Program-made: the position numbers and the translations under genes
Assembly: GCF_019504385.1 (NCBI RefSeq)
Contig: NZ_CP080590.1
Coordinates: 4,083,501-4,147,500 of the forward strand
DNA length: 64,000 nt
Direction of reading: 5' to 3'
From: Devosia salina
Lineage (GTDB): Bacteria; Pseudomonadota; Alphaproteobacteria; Rhizobiales; Devosiaceae
In this document: positions 7,650-15,236 of the stretch, one piece after another
How positions within the stretch are numbered: the stretch's first letter is position 1
How the letters are laid out: the number at the start of each line of letters is the position of its first letter
The notes under the pieces: generated by a model
Databases searched by the model: none
The model's input: the letters and a program-made list of their open reading frames with translations, nothing else
What the model was told of the DNA's origin: nothing

Positions 7650-8168
7650 TCAGTTCGGCTTGGGGGCTTCGCCGGCTTCCGGCGCCGCTGCGCCACCCTG
7701 CTGGGCGGCCAGCTTGGCCAGGTTCTGCCGATAGATGGCCGAGAAATCGACCGGCTCCATCATCAGCGGCGGGAAGCCACCCTGCTGGGTGACGCTGGCC
7801 AGCACCTGCCGGGCAAAGGGGAAGATCAGCCGCGGGCATTCGATCATGAGCAGCGGCGATAGCTGGTTTTCCGGCACGTTCTTCAAACGGAAGATGCCGC
7901 CATAGACCAATTCGACATTGAACAGCACGGTCTCGTCGCGATTGGCCTTGGCATTGAGCGTCAGCTCGACCGCATAGATCTCGTCATTCTGCTTTTTCAC
8001 GCCGACCGAGATCGAGACGTTGAAGGCCGGATTGGCACCGCCGCCAAGCAGCGTGCCCGGCGCACCGGGATTCTCGAAGGAGAGGTCACGGATATACTGA
8101 CCCACAAGGTTCATGCTGGGCGCATTGCCGGGCTGCGGCGCTGCCGCGCCCTGGGTATCATCGGCCAT
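7650..8168 (-). CDS. secB: Protein-export chaperone SecB
   Basis: Tetrameric cytosolic chaperone that keeps preproteins unfolded and hands them to SecA. The 172-residue product contains QYIRDLSFENPGAP, a typical SecB opening, then VSISVGVKKQ, VELVYGGIF and the acidic-hydrophobic ECPRLIFPFARQVL that contacts SecA, and ends with a variable Ala/Pro-rich tail. ATG at 8168. It lies downstream of fxsA on the same strand with an 86-bp gap. Confidence 0.97.
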   Translation of the reverse strand: MADDTQGAAAPQPGNAPSMNLVGQYIRDLSFENPGAPGTLLGGGANPAFNVSISVGVKKQNDEIYAVELTLNAKANRDETVLFNVELVYGGIFRLKNVPENQLSPLLMIECPRLIFPFARQVLASVTQQGGFPPLMMEPVDFSAIYRQNLAKLAAQQGGAAAPEAGEAPKPN

Positions 8169-8254
8169 TATCTGGTCCTTCTAGATGCAAAATTCAGGCA
8201 ATTGTGGCGGTGTGGCTAGCACTTTTGGCCAAGCCGAACAAGCCGAAGGGCGCC

Positions 8255-8716
8255 CTAGCGGTCCTCGCGCCAATCCTCGTCCTTGAGATCGATGGCTTTG
8301 GGCTGGCTCTCCCAGGGGTCGTGCGGGTTGGGATGGCGGCGGTAGCTGGTGGTGGTTTCCACCACCGTGAAGCGGCCGGCGAGATTGGCAAAGATCACGC
8401 CCCGCACCGCCGGGATCAGCAGCGCCAGCGCCACGATGTCACTGAGGAAGCCGGGCAGCACCAGCAGCACCGCGGCAACACCGATCAGCATGGCGTCGAA
8501 CATGGCGCGGCCCGGCACCGTGCCGGCATTGACGCTGTTGCGCATGCGGGTGATGACGCCCAGGCCCTGCTGGCGCAGCAGCACGGCGCCCATGATGGCG
8601 GCCAGGATCACCAGCGCCAGGGTTGGCAATAGACCAATGGCGCGGCCGACAACGATGAACAATGCGATCTCGATCAGCGGCAGCAGCAGAAAACTGAAAG
8701 CTATCAGGCGGGCCAA
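8255..8716 (-). CDS. fxsA: FxsA family membrane protein
   Basis: FxsA-like inner-membrane protein; the E. coli member overproduced relieves exclusion of phage T7 by F, but the usual role is not known. The 153-residue product starts MARLIAFSFLLLPLIEIALF and has about four hydrophobic spans, the family pattern GRAIGLLPTLALVILAAI-MGAVLLRQQG and GFLSDIVALALLIPAVR, then a polar C-terminal tail ending in acidic residues. The start is TTG at 8716 with AAGGAAGAG a few bases upstream; no ATG matches the N-terminus. A symmetrical TATATA palindrome lies in the divergent gap to the Tim44 gene. Confidence 0.9.
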   Translation of the reverse strand: MARLIAFSFLLLPLIEIALFIVVGRAIGLLPTLALVILAAIMGAVLLRQQGLGVITRMRNSVNAGTVPGRAMFDAMLIGVAAVLLVLPGFLSDIVALALLIPAVRGVIFANLAGRFTVVETTTSYRRHPNPHDPWESQPKAIDLKDEDWREDR

Positions 8717-8799
8717 GGTCTCTTCCTTGTCTTTGGCAGCAGGGCGCGCGGCAAAAACGCCACTCGCCCCATCGTGAACTGGTTTCGAGCTAAAGCTTT

Positions 8800-8813
8800 G
8801 CCTATATATAGGC
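8800..8813. promoter_or_regulatory. GCCTATATATAGGC palindrome in divergent fxsA/tim44 gap
   Basis: A perfect 14-bp palindrome with a TATATA centre, 83 bp from the fxsA start and 68 bp from the Tim44-like start. It could give -10 elements in both directions or be an operator; I see no clear -35 partner. Confidence 0.4.
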
Positions 8814-8881
8814 CACAGATGGCGCAGAACGAGCGCCACCCAACATTTTTGTCGACGCCTCCCGCGCAAGGTGCCCTTTTC

Positions 8882-9610
8882 ATGGACGACTTTCTCGATC
8901 TGCCGACGCTGATTGCCATTGCCGTTGCCGTCTTCGTACTGTTCCGGCTGCGCTCGGTGCTGGGCACCCGTACCGGCAATGAACGCCCGCCGGTGGACCG
9001 CAGCCGCTCCACGCCGACCGAAAAGAACGCCAATGCACCGGCCAATGACGAGACGGTGGTGCAGATGCGCCCGCGTCCCACCCAGCCCGATCTCGACGAC
9101 GAGCGGCGGGCGCGCAAGCTCGAAGCCGAGATCGAACAGGCGGCCGAAGGCAATGCCGAACTCGCCGCCGGCCTCAAGGCCGTGGCCGAGGCCGATCCGA
9201 CCTTCTCGCCCAAGAGCTTCCTCGAAGGCGCCAAGCAGGCCTATGAAATGATCGTGACCGCTTTTGCCGAAGGTGATCGCCAGACGCTCAGGAACCTGCT
9301 CGACAAGCCAATCTTCGAAAGCTTCCAGCGCGCCATCGCCGAGCGCGAAAGCGAGGGCAAGACGGTCGCCTTCACCTTTGTCGGCCTGCCCAAGGTCGCC
9401 ATTGTCGATGCCGAATTCGACAAGAAGGACGTGACCGTGACCGTCGATTTCCATGCCGAGGTAGTTTCGGCCACGCGCGACAAGGACGGCAATCTGGTCG
9501 AGGGCAATGCCGACCAGGTACAGACCATCGCCGACGAATGGACTTTCGCCCGCAATCCCAAATCGCGCGATCCCAACTGGAAAGTCGTGGCCACCAGCCA
9601 GCTCGACTGA
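8882..9610 (+). CDS. Tim44/TimA domain protein
   Basis: Tim44-like protein; bacterial members are membrane-anchored by an N-terminal helix and lack a fixed function, though kinship to mitochondrial Tim44 is established. The 242-residue product starts MDDFLDLPTLIAIAVAVFVL, a single membrane span (about 7-22), then a charged linker, and from about residue 110 the Tim44 domain with SFLEGAKQAYEMIVTAFAEGD and the closing DEWTFARNPKSRDPNWKV. The frame is open to 8774 but the ATG at 8882 gives the family N-terminus. smr follows after 20 bp. In related genomes mltA often sits between these two; it is absent here. Confidence 0.9.
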   Translation: MDDFLDLPTLIAIAVAVFVLFRLRSVLGTRTGNERPPVDRSRSTPTEKNANAPANDETVVQMRPRPTQPDLDDERRARKLEAEIEQAAEGNAELAAGLKAVAEADPTFSPKSFLEGAKQAYEMIVTAFAEGDRQTLRNLLDKPIFESFQRAIAERESEGKTVAFTFVGLPKVAIVDAEFDKKDVTVTVDFHAEVVSATRDKDGNLVEGNADQVQTIADEWTFARNPKSRDPNWKVVATSQLD

Positions 9611-9630
9611 TTTTCGCGGCGGGCCGTTCC

Positions 9631-10212
9631 ATGACCAAGCGAGGCTCCAGGCGCCTGCCGCATGACTTCCACCTGTGGACCAGCGTGGCCGCAACGGTCG
9701 AACCGCTGCGCCGCAAGGGGCTGATGCGCCTCGGCACCGGGACCCTGCCCGTGCCGGAAGCCGAGCCGGAGCCGGCGGTCAAGACCCCGCCACGGCCGCT
9801 CAAGCCCGGAAAACCCTTCCTGCCGCCCTATCAGGCACCGTCCGCTCCGGTCACGGTGACCGAGAGGGCCGTTGACCCCGCCATTCATAAAAAGGTCCGG
9901 CGCGGCCGCATCGACATCGATGGCAGGATCGACCTGCATGGCATGACCCAGGCGGTGGCCCGCGAGGCGCTGCGCCGCTATATCGCCGCCTGCGCGGCGC
10001 GCGGGGACCGCACGGTGCTGGTCATCACCGGCAAAGGCGCGCGGACCGACAATGACTATATCGCGGCCATGACCGAGCGGGGCATCTTGCGCACAATGTT
10101 GCCCATCTGGCTCTCAGAGCCGGGGCTGGCGCATCTGATTTCGGGCTGGAGCGTGGCGGCGCGCGGCCATGGCGGCGAGGGGGCGTGGTATGTGCGCCTA
10201 AGGCGGCAATGA
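9631..10212 (+). CDS. Smr/MutS2 domain protein
   Basis: Small MutS-related (Smr) domain protein, a nuclease-like fold found alone in many bacteria. The 193-residue product has a charged, Pro-rich N-terminal half and a C-terminal Smr domain (about 105-193) with RIDLHGMTQAVAREALRR, the glycine-rich VLVITGKGAR and the closing WSVAARGHGGEGAWYVRLRR. The start ATG at 9631 opens MTKRGSRRLPHDFHLW, a common start for alphaproteobacterial members. The stop TGA overlaps the ATG of the downstream XRE gene. Confidence 0.92.
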   Translation: MTKRGSRRLPHDFHLWTSVAATVEPLRRKGLMRLGTGTLPVPEAEPEPAVKTPPRPLKPGKPFLPPYQAPSAPVTVTERAVDPAIHKKVRRGRIDIDGRIDLHGMTQAVAREALRRYIAACAARGDRTVLVITGKGARTDNDYIAAMTERGILRTMLPIWLSEPGLAHLISGWSVAARGHGGEGAWYVRLRRQ

Positions 10213-10577
10213 CCCCGCTGGGTGCCAAATTGCGGAGCCTGCGCGAGGCCCGCGGTATTTCCCTGAAGGAAATGGCCGCGGCGCTCAATGTCTCGAGCGC
10301 CTATCTCTCGGCGCTGGAACATGGCCGACGCGGCCAGCCGACCTCATTCCTGCTCCACCGGATCATCGCCTTTTTCAATGTCATCTGGGACGAGGCCGAG
10401 GAGCTGCAGCGCCTGGCCGAAATCTCCGACCCCAAGGTGACCATCGATACTGGCGGGCTCACGCCCGAGGCGACGGAACTGGCCAACCGGCTGCGCGACG
10501 ACATCGCCCGGCTGGAAGCCGAGGACCTCAAATTCCTGCGCGATGAACTGGTCAAAAGAGCGGGAAAGAAGCGGTAG
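10209..10577 (+). CDS. Small XRE-family helix-turn-helix regulator
   Basis: A 122-residue DNA-binding protein. The Cro/C1-type helix-turn-helix spans about residues 5-60 (LGAKLRSLREARGISLKEMA then VSSAYLSALEHGRRGQP), followed by a helical tail. The ATG overlaps the upstream stop as ATGA, implying coupled translation with the Smr gene. The pairing of Smr with this small XRE gene recurs near the origin in Rhizobiales from memory; no target is known. A GC-rich palindromic repeat follows the gene. Confidence 0.88.
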   Translation: MTPLGAKLRSLREARGISLKEMAAALNVSSAYLSALEHGRRGQPTSFLLHRIIAFFNVIWDEAEELQRLAEISDPKVTIDTGGLTPEATELANRLRDDIARLEAEDLKFLRDELVKRAGKKR

Positions 10578-10600
10578 CTGAGGCTGGCGCGATGCTACTT

Positions 10601-10710
10601 CCTCCCCCTTGCGGGGAGGGCTGGGGTGGGGGATCGGCGAGCACGGTGCCATCTCTGTCTACCAGCGCGTTGCGCACCCCCACCCATCCTCCCTCGTCAA
10701 GGGGGAGGAG
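10601..10710. repeat. Type-1 GC-rich intergenic palindromic repeat
   Basis: Outer inverted arms CTCCCCCTTGCGGGGAGGG and TCCTCCCTCGTCAAGGGGGA flank about 40 bp of variable sequence. Copies at 13219, 23237 and 30421 share the arms; the copy at 13219 is in the opposite orientation. It fills the convergent gap between the XRE gene and hslU and could fold as a terminator for either. Confidence 0.75.
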
Positions 10711-10730
10711 CCCCATCGAGCTCTCCGAAG

Positions 10731-12041
10731 CTACAATACGAACTTGCTCAGATCCGTGTCGCCGGCGAGGACGCCGACCTTGTCCTTCACAAAGGCCGCA
10801 TCGATGGTGATGGTCTGGCCCGCCTTGTCGGGCGCGTCGAAGGAAATCTCCTCGACCAGACGTTCCATGACCGTCTGTAGCCGGCGGGCGCCGATATTCT
10901 CGACGGTCGAATTGACCAGCACCGCCGCATCGGCGATCGCCTCGATGGCGTCCTGGGTGATCGAAAGATTGACCCCTTCAGTGCCCATCAGCGCCACATA
11001 TTGCTTGATCAGGCTCGCCTCTGTGTCCGAGAGAATGCCGATGAAATCCTCGCGCGTCAGCGCTTTCAACTCCACGCGGATCGGCAGGCGGCCCTGCAGT
11101 TCTGGCAGGAGGTCGGACGGCTTGCTGACATGGAAGGCGCCCGAGGCGATGAAGAGGATATGGTCGGTCTTGACCGGCCCATATTTGGTGGCGACCGTCG
11201 TGCCTTCGATGAGCGGCAAGAGATCGCGCTGCACGCCTTCGCGCGAGGGACCACCCTGCACGCCGCCTTCGCGGGCGGCGACCTTGTCGATCTCGTCGAT
11301 GAAGACGATGCCGTGATTCTCCACCAGCTCGATGGCCTCGGCCTTGAGCTGGTCCTGGTCGAGCAGCTTGTCGGCTTCCTCGGCGATCAGCGGTTCATAG
11401 GCATCCTTGACCTTGATCTTGCGCTTCACCCCGCGCCCGCCCATGGCCTGCTTGAACATGTCGGAAAGATTGATCATGCCGATGCCGCCATTGGGCATGC
11501 CGGGGATTTCGAAGCCGCCAGTGCCGGCCGAGGGCTGCATTTCGATCTCAACGTCCTTGTCATCGAGTTCATTGTTCCGAAGCTTGCTGCGGAAGCTTTC
11601 GCGCGTCGAGGGCGTAGCCGAGGTGCCGACCAGGGCGTCGAGCACGCGTTCCTCGGCATTGTGATGCGCCTGCGCCTCGACATCGCGGCGGCGCTTGTCG
11701 CGCAGCACCGTGATGCCGGCCTCGACCAGGTCGCGCACGATCTGCTCGACATCGCGGCCGACATAGCCCACCTCGGTGAACTTGGTGGCTTCCACCTTGA
11801 CGAAGGGCGCCTGCGCCAGGCGGGCGAGGCGGCGCGAAATCTCGGTCTTGCCGACGCCGGTCGGCCCGATCATCAGGATATTCTTGGGGCTGACCTCGCG
11901 GCGCAATTCGGGCGAAAGCTGCTGCCGGCGCCAGCGATTGCGCAGGGCCACGGCCACGGCGCGCTTGGCATCGGCCTGGCCCACGATATGGCGATCGAGC
12001 TCGGAGACGATCTCGCGCGGGGAAAAATTGGTTTCACTCAT
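10731..12041 (-). CDS. hslU: HslUV protease ATPase subunit HslU
   Basis: AAA+ unfoldase that feeds proteins to the HslV peptidase. The 436-residue product has Walker A GPTGVGKT at 59-66, the pore motif GYVGRDVE, the I domain (about 105-230), Walker B IVFIDEIDK, and the C-terminal tail ending DLSKFVL that docks into HslV. The ATG at 12041 overlaps the stop of the GNAT gene. Order of transcription is hslV, GNAT, hslU, each joined by overlapping start and stop codons. Confidence 0.97.
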   Translation of the reverse strand: MSETNFSPREIVSELDRHIVGQADAKRAVAVALRNRWRRQQLSPELRREVSPKNILMIGPTGVGKTEISRRLARLAQAPFVKVEATKFTEVGYVGRDVEQIVRDLVEAGITVLRDKRRRDVEAQAHHNAEERVLDALVGTSATPSTRESFRSKLRNNELDDKDVEIEMQPSAGTGGFEIPGMPNGGIGMINLSDMFKQAMGGRGVKRKIKVKDAYEPLIAEEADKLLDQDQLKAEAIELVENHGIVFIDEIDKVAAREGGVQGGPSREGVQRDLLPLIEGTTVATKYGPVKTDHILFIASGAFHVSKPSDLLPELQGRLPIRVELKALTREDFIGILSDTEASLIKQYVALMGTEGVNLSITQDAIEAIADAAVLVNSTVENIGARRLQTVMERLVEEISFDAPDKAGQTITIDAAFVKDKVGVLAGDTDLSKFVL

Positions 12042-12559
12042 TGTTCTGACTTTCCTGGTGCCTTGTCGAGAAAGCGCACCATCAGGTGTTCGTCGATAAA
12101 TCGACCGTTCACGAAGAGATAGCGGGGCTCGGTGCCATAGGTTTCAAACCCGAGCCGCTCATAAAGCTTGATAGCCGGGACATTTTCCGACCAGACGCCG
12201 AGATGGACCTGCAGCACATGTTGGCTGGCATGGTGCACCAGATGTTCGACCAGGGCCTGCGCCATGCCGGAGCCACGATGCTCGGGTCGCACATAGACCT
12301 GGATCATCCAGCCGCGGTGGCGCTCCTTGATACCCTCCGGCCTGAGGAAGGCATTGATGCCACCCAGCGATCCGTCGGGCAGGATAGCGCCGAACACGGT
12401 GAGCGCCGAGAGCGTCTCGCGGATATCGGCATCGGACTTCTGCGCAAAGCTCTCGGCCGACGAGACGAAGGCCTCGGGATGATTGGCCAGAGCTTCATGC
12501 CGTATGGCGCGGTAGGCCGGGGCATCGTCGAGCCCAAGGCGTCGGATGGAAAAGCTCAC
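12038..12559 (-). CDS. GNAT-family N-acetyltransferase between hslV and hslU
   Basis: A 173-residue Gcn5-related acetyltransferase; substrate unknown. The acetyl-CoA site is visible as VYVRPEHRGSGMAQALVEHL and the C-terminal part as VHLGVWSENVPAIKLYERLGF. It starts with GTG inside the hslV stop (GTGA) and ends inside the hslU start (ATGA), so all three proteins are probably made from one coupled message. That placement suggests a link with HslUV or simple co-regulation, but there is no direct evidence of either. Confidence 0.9.
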   Translation of the reverse strand: MSFSIRRLGLDDAPAYRAIRHEALANHPEAFVSSAESFAQKSDADIRETLSALTVFGAILPDGSLGGINAFLRPEGIKERHRGWMIQVYVRPEHRGSGMAQALVEHLVHHASQHVLQVHLGVWSENVPAIKLYERLGFETYGTEPRYLFVNGRFIDEHLMVRFLDKAPGKSEQ

Positions 12560-13116
12560 GCGTCCAGCTCGATGGTTTCAACCGTCACATTGGAATTGGT
12601 GTAGACGCAGATTTCCTCGGCAATTCTCATGGCGCGGCGGGCAATGTCCTCGGCATCAAGATCGGTCGCCTGATGCAGGGCCAGCGCCGCCGAATGCGCG
12701 TAATTGCCGCCCGACCCGATGGCGATGACGCCATGGTCCGGGGTCAGCACGTCGCCATTGCCGGTCAGGACCAGCGTATCGGTCTTGTCGGCCACGATCA
12801 TCATGGCCTCGAGCTTGCGCAGATACCGATCAGTGCGCCAGTCCTTGGCCAGTTCGACGGCGGCGCGCATCAGCTGGTTGGGATATTGCTCGAGCTTGCC
12901 TTCGAGCCGCTCGAACAGGGTGAAGGCATCGGCGGTGGAGCCGGCAAAGCCGCCGATCACCGCGCCATTGGCCAGCCGCCGCACCTTCTTGGCGCCATGC
13001 TTCATGATCGTCTGGCCCATGGAGACCTGGCCGTCGCCAGCCACCACCACCTTGTTGCCCTTGCGCACGGAAACGATCGTGGTCCCGTGCCAGCCGGGAA
13101 AATTGTTGTCGCTCAT
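12556..13116 (-). CDS. hslV: HslUV protease peptidase subunit HslV
   Basis: Threonine peptidase, dodecameric partner of HslU. The 186-residue product begins MSDNNFPGWHG-TTIVSVRKG: a propeptide of about 10 residues precedes the catalytic Thr, as in many Rhizobiales. Further motifs are AGDGQVSMGQTIMK, GGFAGSTADAFTLFERLE and GSGGNYAHSAALAL. The ATG at 13116 is 34 bp below a TAAATAT/TTGCAA promoter-like pair. First gene of the hslV-GNAT-hslU operon. Confidence 0.96.
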   Translation of the reverse strand: MSDNNFPGWHGTTIVSVRKGNKVVVAGDGQVSMGQTIMKHGAKKVRRLANGAVIGGFAGSTADAFTLFERLEGKLEQYPNQLMRAAVELAKDWRTDRYLRKLEAMMIVADKTDTLVLTGNGDVLTPDHGVIAIGSGGNYAHSAALALHQATDLDAEDIARRAMRIAEEICVYTNSNVTVETIELDA

Positions 13117-13144
13117 TGGGGAAGATACTCCGAACTGTTGGCTG

Positions 13145-13173
13145 ATATTTAGGAGGGCGAGCGCGGATTGCAA
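13145..13173 (-). promoter_or_regulatory. hslV: Possible hslV promoter
   Basis: On the minus strand TTGCAA (13168-13173) and TAAATAT (13145-13151) are separated by 16 bp, 28 bp upstream of the hslV ATG. It fits a weak vegetative promoter and loosely a heat-shock one. Unproven. Confidence 0.35.
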
Positions 13174-13218
13174 CTCTGCCAGGGCGAAGCGCAAAGCTTC
13201 GACATCCGCCGGCCAAGC

Positions 13219-13331
13219 TCCTCCCCCTTGACGGGGGAGGATGGGAGGGGGTGTGCAACGGACTGGCGGTTTCGGCAGACATCTAGCGCCCCGGCCCCCC
13301 ACCCCAACCCTCCCCGCGAGGGGGAGGGAGT
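13219..13331. repeat. Type-1 GC-rich intergenic palindromic repeat, inverted copy
   Basis: Reverse-complement copy of the repeat at 10601: CTCCTCCCCCTTGACGGGGG and CCCTCCCCGCGAGGGGGAGG arms. It occupies most of the 323-bp divergent gap between hslV and hisB. Apart from a possible hslV promoter I see nothing else in that gap. Confidence 0.75.
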
Positions 13332-13439
13332 CACACATCAAGCCCGAAGGTGACGTCAGGTGGCTGCTAGGTTTCAACGCAATCTTTATGCGTTTGCGCA
13401 TAAGTGCTACAGAGCCGCCGAACGCCGGAGACCAAGCCC

Positions 13440-14027
13440 ATGCGCACCGCAAAGATCGCTCGCAAGACCAACGAGACCGAGATTTCCGTCTCGATCAATC
13501 TCGATGGCACCGGCGCGCATGCCATGCAGACCGGCGTGGGCTTCTTCGATCACATGCTGGACCAGCTTTCGCGCCACTCGCTGATCGACATGGATGTGAG
13601 CTGCAAGGGTGACCTGCACATCGACTTCCACCACACGGTGGAAGATGTCGGCATCGCGCTCGGACAGGCGATCCGCGAGGCGCTGGGCGACAAGAAGGGC
13701 ATCCGCCGCTATGCCAGCTGCGACCTGCCCATGGACGGCACGCTGACGCGGGCGGCGCTGGACGTGTCCGGCCGCGCCTTCCTCGTGTTCAAGGCCGAAT
13801 TCAGCCAGGCCAAGATCGGCGAGATCGACACCGAACTGTTCCGCGAGTTCTTCCAGGCCTTTGCCGTCAATGCCGGGATCACGCTCCACATCGAAAACTT
13901 CTATTTCGACAACAACCATCACCTGGCCGAGTCCATGTTCAAGGCCGTGGCGCGCGCCCTGCGCGAGGCGGTGGAGATCGACCCACGCGCGGCCGACCGG
14001 GTGCCGAGCACCAAGGGCACGCTCTAG
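13440..14027 (+). CDS. hisB: Imidazoleglycerol-phosphate dehydratase HisB
   Basis: Manganese enzyme that dehydrates imidazoleglycerol phosphate to imidazole acetol phosphate in histidine synthesis. The 195-residue product is the monofunctional form without a phosphatase domain. Metal-binding His clusters are seen in GFFDHMLDQLSRHS, DFHHTVEDVGIALG and NHHLAESMFKA. The ATG at 13440 starts at the conserved N-terminus; the GTG at 13404 would add an unrelated stretch. First his gene of the plus-strand run. Confidence 0.97.
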   Translation: MRTAKIARKTNETEISVSINLDGTGAHAMQTGVGFFDHMLDQLSRHSLIDMDVSCKGDLHIDFHHTVEDVGIALGQAIREALGDKKGIRRYASCDLPMDGTLTRAALDVSGRAFLVFKAEFSQAKIGEIDTELFREFFQAFAVNAGITLHIENFYFDNNHHLAESMFKAVARALREAVEIDPRAADRVPSTKGTL

Positions 14028-14039
14028 GTTTGGTGGAGG

Positions 14040-14180
14040 GCGCCCTCGCCCTTCGAGGCCGCTTCGCGGCGCCTCAGGATGAGGGCTCCGCAAGCAATGG
14101 GTATTCGGGAGCCTCATGGTGAGGTGCGGAGCGGAGCGAAGCCTCGAACTACGAGGCGGTACGCTCCGCCCTTCCCCCTT
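14040..14180. repeat. Type-3 palindromic repeat (Rhizobiales intergenic style)
   Basis: Nested inverted repeats rich in CTTCGAGGCCGCTTCGCGG, CCTCAGGATGAGGG and CCTCATGGTGAGG, ending CCTCGAACTACGAGG. This wording is typical of palindromic repeats seen between genes in Rhizobiales. It lies between hisB and the DUF2628 gene and may form strong RNA hairpins inside the his transcript. Confidence 0.65.
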
Positions 14181-14189
14181 GGCCGATTT

Positions 14190-14208
14190 TCCACTAAGTG
14201 GACCCCAT
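14190..14208 (+). repeat. Short inverted repeat sharing AAGTGGACCCCA with the 61.2-kb element
   Basis: TCCACTAAGTGGA forms a small hairpin. The string AAGTGGACCCCA recurs at 61227-61238 within a longer intergenic element, so this may be a decayed copy. Confidence 0.4.
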
Positions 14209-14229
14209 CCAGACCTTGGAGTGTCCCCC

Positions 14230-14586
14230 TTGACCCTCTACGCTATCCTGACGCCCAAGCCCGGCAGCGCTGCCCTGCCCCAGGCCGTGGCGGAAAAATT
14301 CTCCTGGTTCGCGGCCCTCTTGCCACCGGTGCATGCATTGGTGCATCGCCTGTGGGACCAGCTGGCGCTGTTCCTTGTGGGGCTGGTGGTCATCGTTCTG
14401 GGCGAGGCCTATGTCGGCGCCGATGCCGCCATCTGGCTCTATATCCTTCTGGCACTGGCCTGCGGTTTTGCCGCGCCGGGGGCGCAGCGTCGTGCCTGGC
14501 GCCGCCGCGGTTTTCTGCCCGCCGGGCATCGCTTTGCCATCGATACGGATGCGGCCCGGCTGGCCGCCATGGAGGGCAAGGCGTGA
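14230..14586 (+). CDS. DUF2628 family membrane protein in his operon
   Basis: A 118-residue protein of the DUF2628 type, function unknown. It opens (M)TLYAILTPK, then FSWFAALLPPVHALVHRLWD and two hydrophobic spans (about 43-58 and 61-78), followed by an Arg-rich stretch and a soluble tail. The TTG at 14230 is chosen because GGAG lies 8 bases upstream and the family begins there; the frame upstream runs through a repeat. Its stop overlaps the hisH GTG, so it is coupled to histidine genes, though nothing ties it to the pathway. Confidence 0.8.
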   Translation: MTLYAILTPKPGSAALPQAVAEKFSWFAALLPPVHALVHRLWDQLALFLVGLVVIVLGEAYVGADAAIWLYILLALACGFAAPGAQRRAWRRRGFLPAGHRFAIDTDAARLAAMEGKA

Positions 14587-15236
14587 GTTCGGTTGCCATT
14601 ATCGACTATGGCGCGGGCAATCTGCGTTCCGCCGCCAAGGCTTTTGAGCGGGTCGCCGCCGAACGCGGGCTGGGTGACGTCATCACCGTGACCGCCGACC
14701 CCGATATGGTCCGCGCGGCCGACCGCATCATGCTGCCTGGTGTCGGCGCCTTTGCCGATTGCATGGCCGGCCTCAAGGCCGTGTCCGGCATGATCGAGGT
14801 GCTGGACGAGCGCGTCATCAAGGGCGGCGTGCCGTTCCTGGGCGTTTGCGTCGGCATGCAATTGCTGGCCAGCGAAGGCCGCGAAAAGGTGGTGACGCAG
14901 GGTCTGGGTTGGATTCCCGGCGCCGTGGAAAAGATCGCGCCCTCCGACCCGGCATTGAAAATCCCGCATATGGGCTGGAACACCATTTCGGTGACCCGGC
15001 CCCACGCGCTGCTCGAGGGTATCGAGACGGGCCCCAATGGCCTGCACGCCTATTTCGTCCACTCCTATCATTTGAAGACCGACGACCCGGCGCACACGAT
15101 TGCCACGACCGATTATGGCGGGGCGCTGACCGCCTGCGTTGGCCGCGACAATATCTTCGGCACCCAGTTTCACCCGGAGAAGAGCCAGGCGCTGGGGCTG
15201 AAACTGATCGAGAACTTTTTGGGTTGGACGCCATGA
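14583..15236 (+). CDS. hisH: Imidazole glycerol phosphate synthase, glutaminase subunit HisH
   Basis: Class-I glutamine amidotransferase that supplies ammonia to HisF. The 217-residue product starts GTG and shows IDYGAGNLRSA, the oxyanion strand LPGVGAFADCM, the nucleophile elbow GVCVGMQLL with Cys 89, and the catalytic His-Glu in TQFHPEKSQ. The start overlaps the DUF2628 stop as GTGA and the end overlaps the hisA ATG. Confidence 0.97.
   Translation: MSSVAIIDYGAGNLRSAAKAFERVAAERGLGDVITVTADPDMVRAADRIMLPGVGAFADCMAGLKAVSGMIEVLDERVIKGGVPFLGVCVGMQLLASEGREKVVTQGLGWIPGAVEKIAPSDPALKIPHMGWNTISVTRPHALLEGIETGPNGLHAYFVHSYHLKTDDPAHTIATTDYGGALTACVGRDNIFGTQFHPEKSQALGLKLIENFLGWTP

Noticed and set aside
8255..9694. 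Minus-strand 479-codon frame covering fxsA and the Tim44 gene
   Set aside because: Only its last 153 codons match FxsA; the rest is antisense to a clear Tim44-like gene.
14759..15232. Frame continuing upstream of hisA
   Set aside because: Overlaps hisH in another frame; the hisA ATG at 15233 gives the conserved N-terminus.
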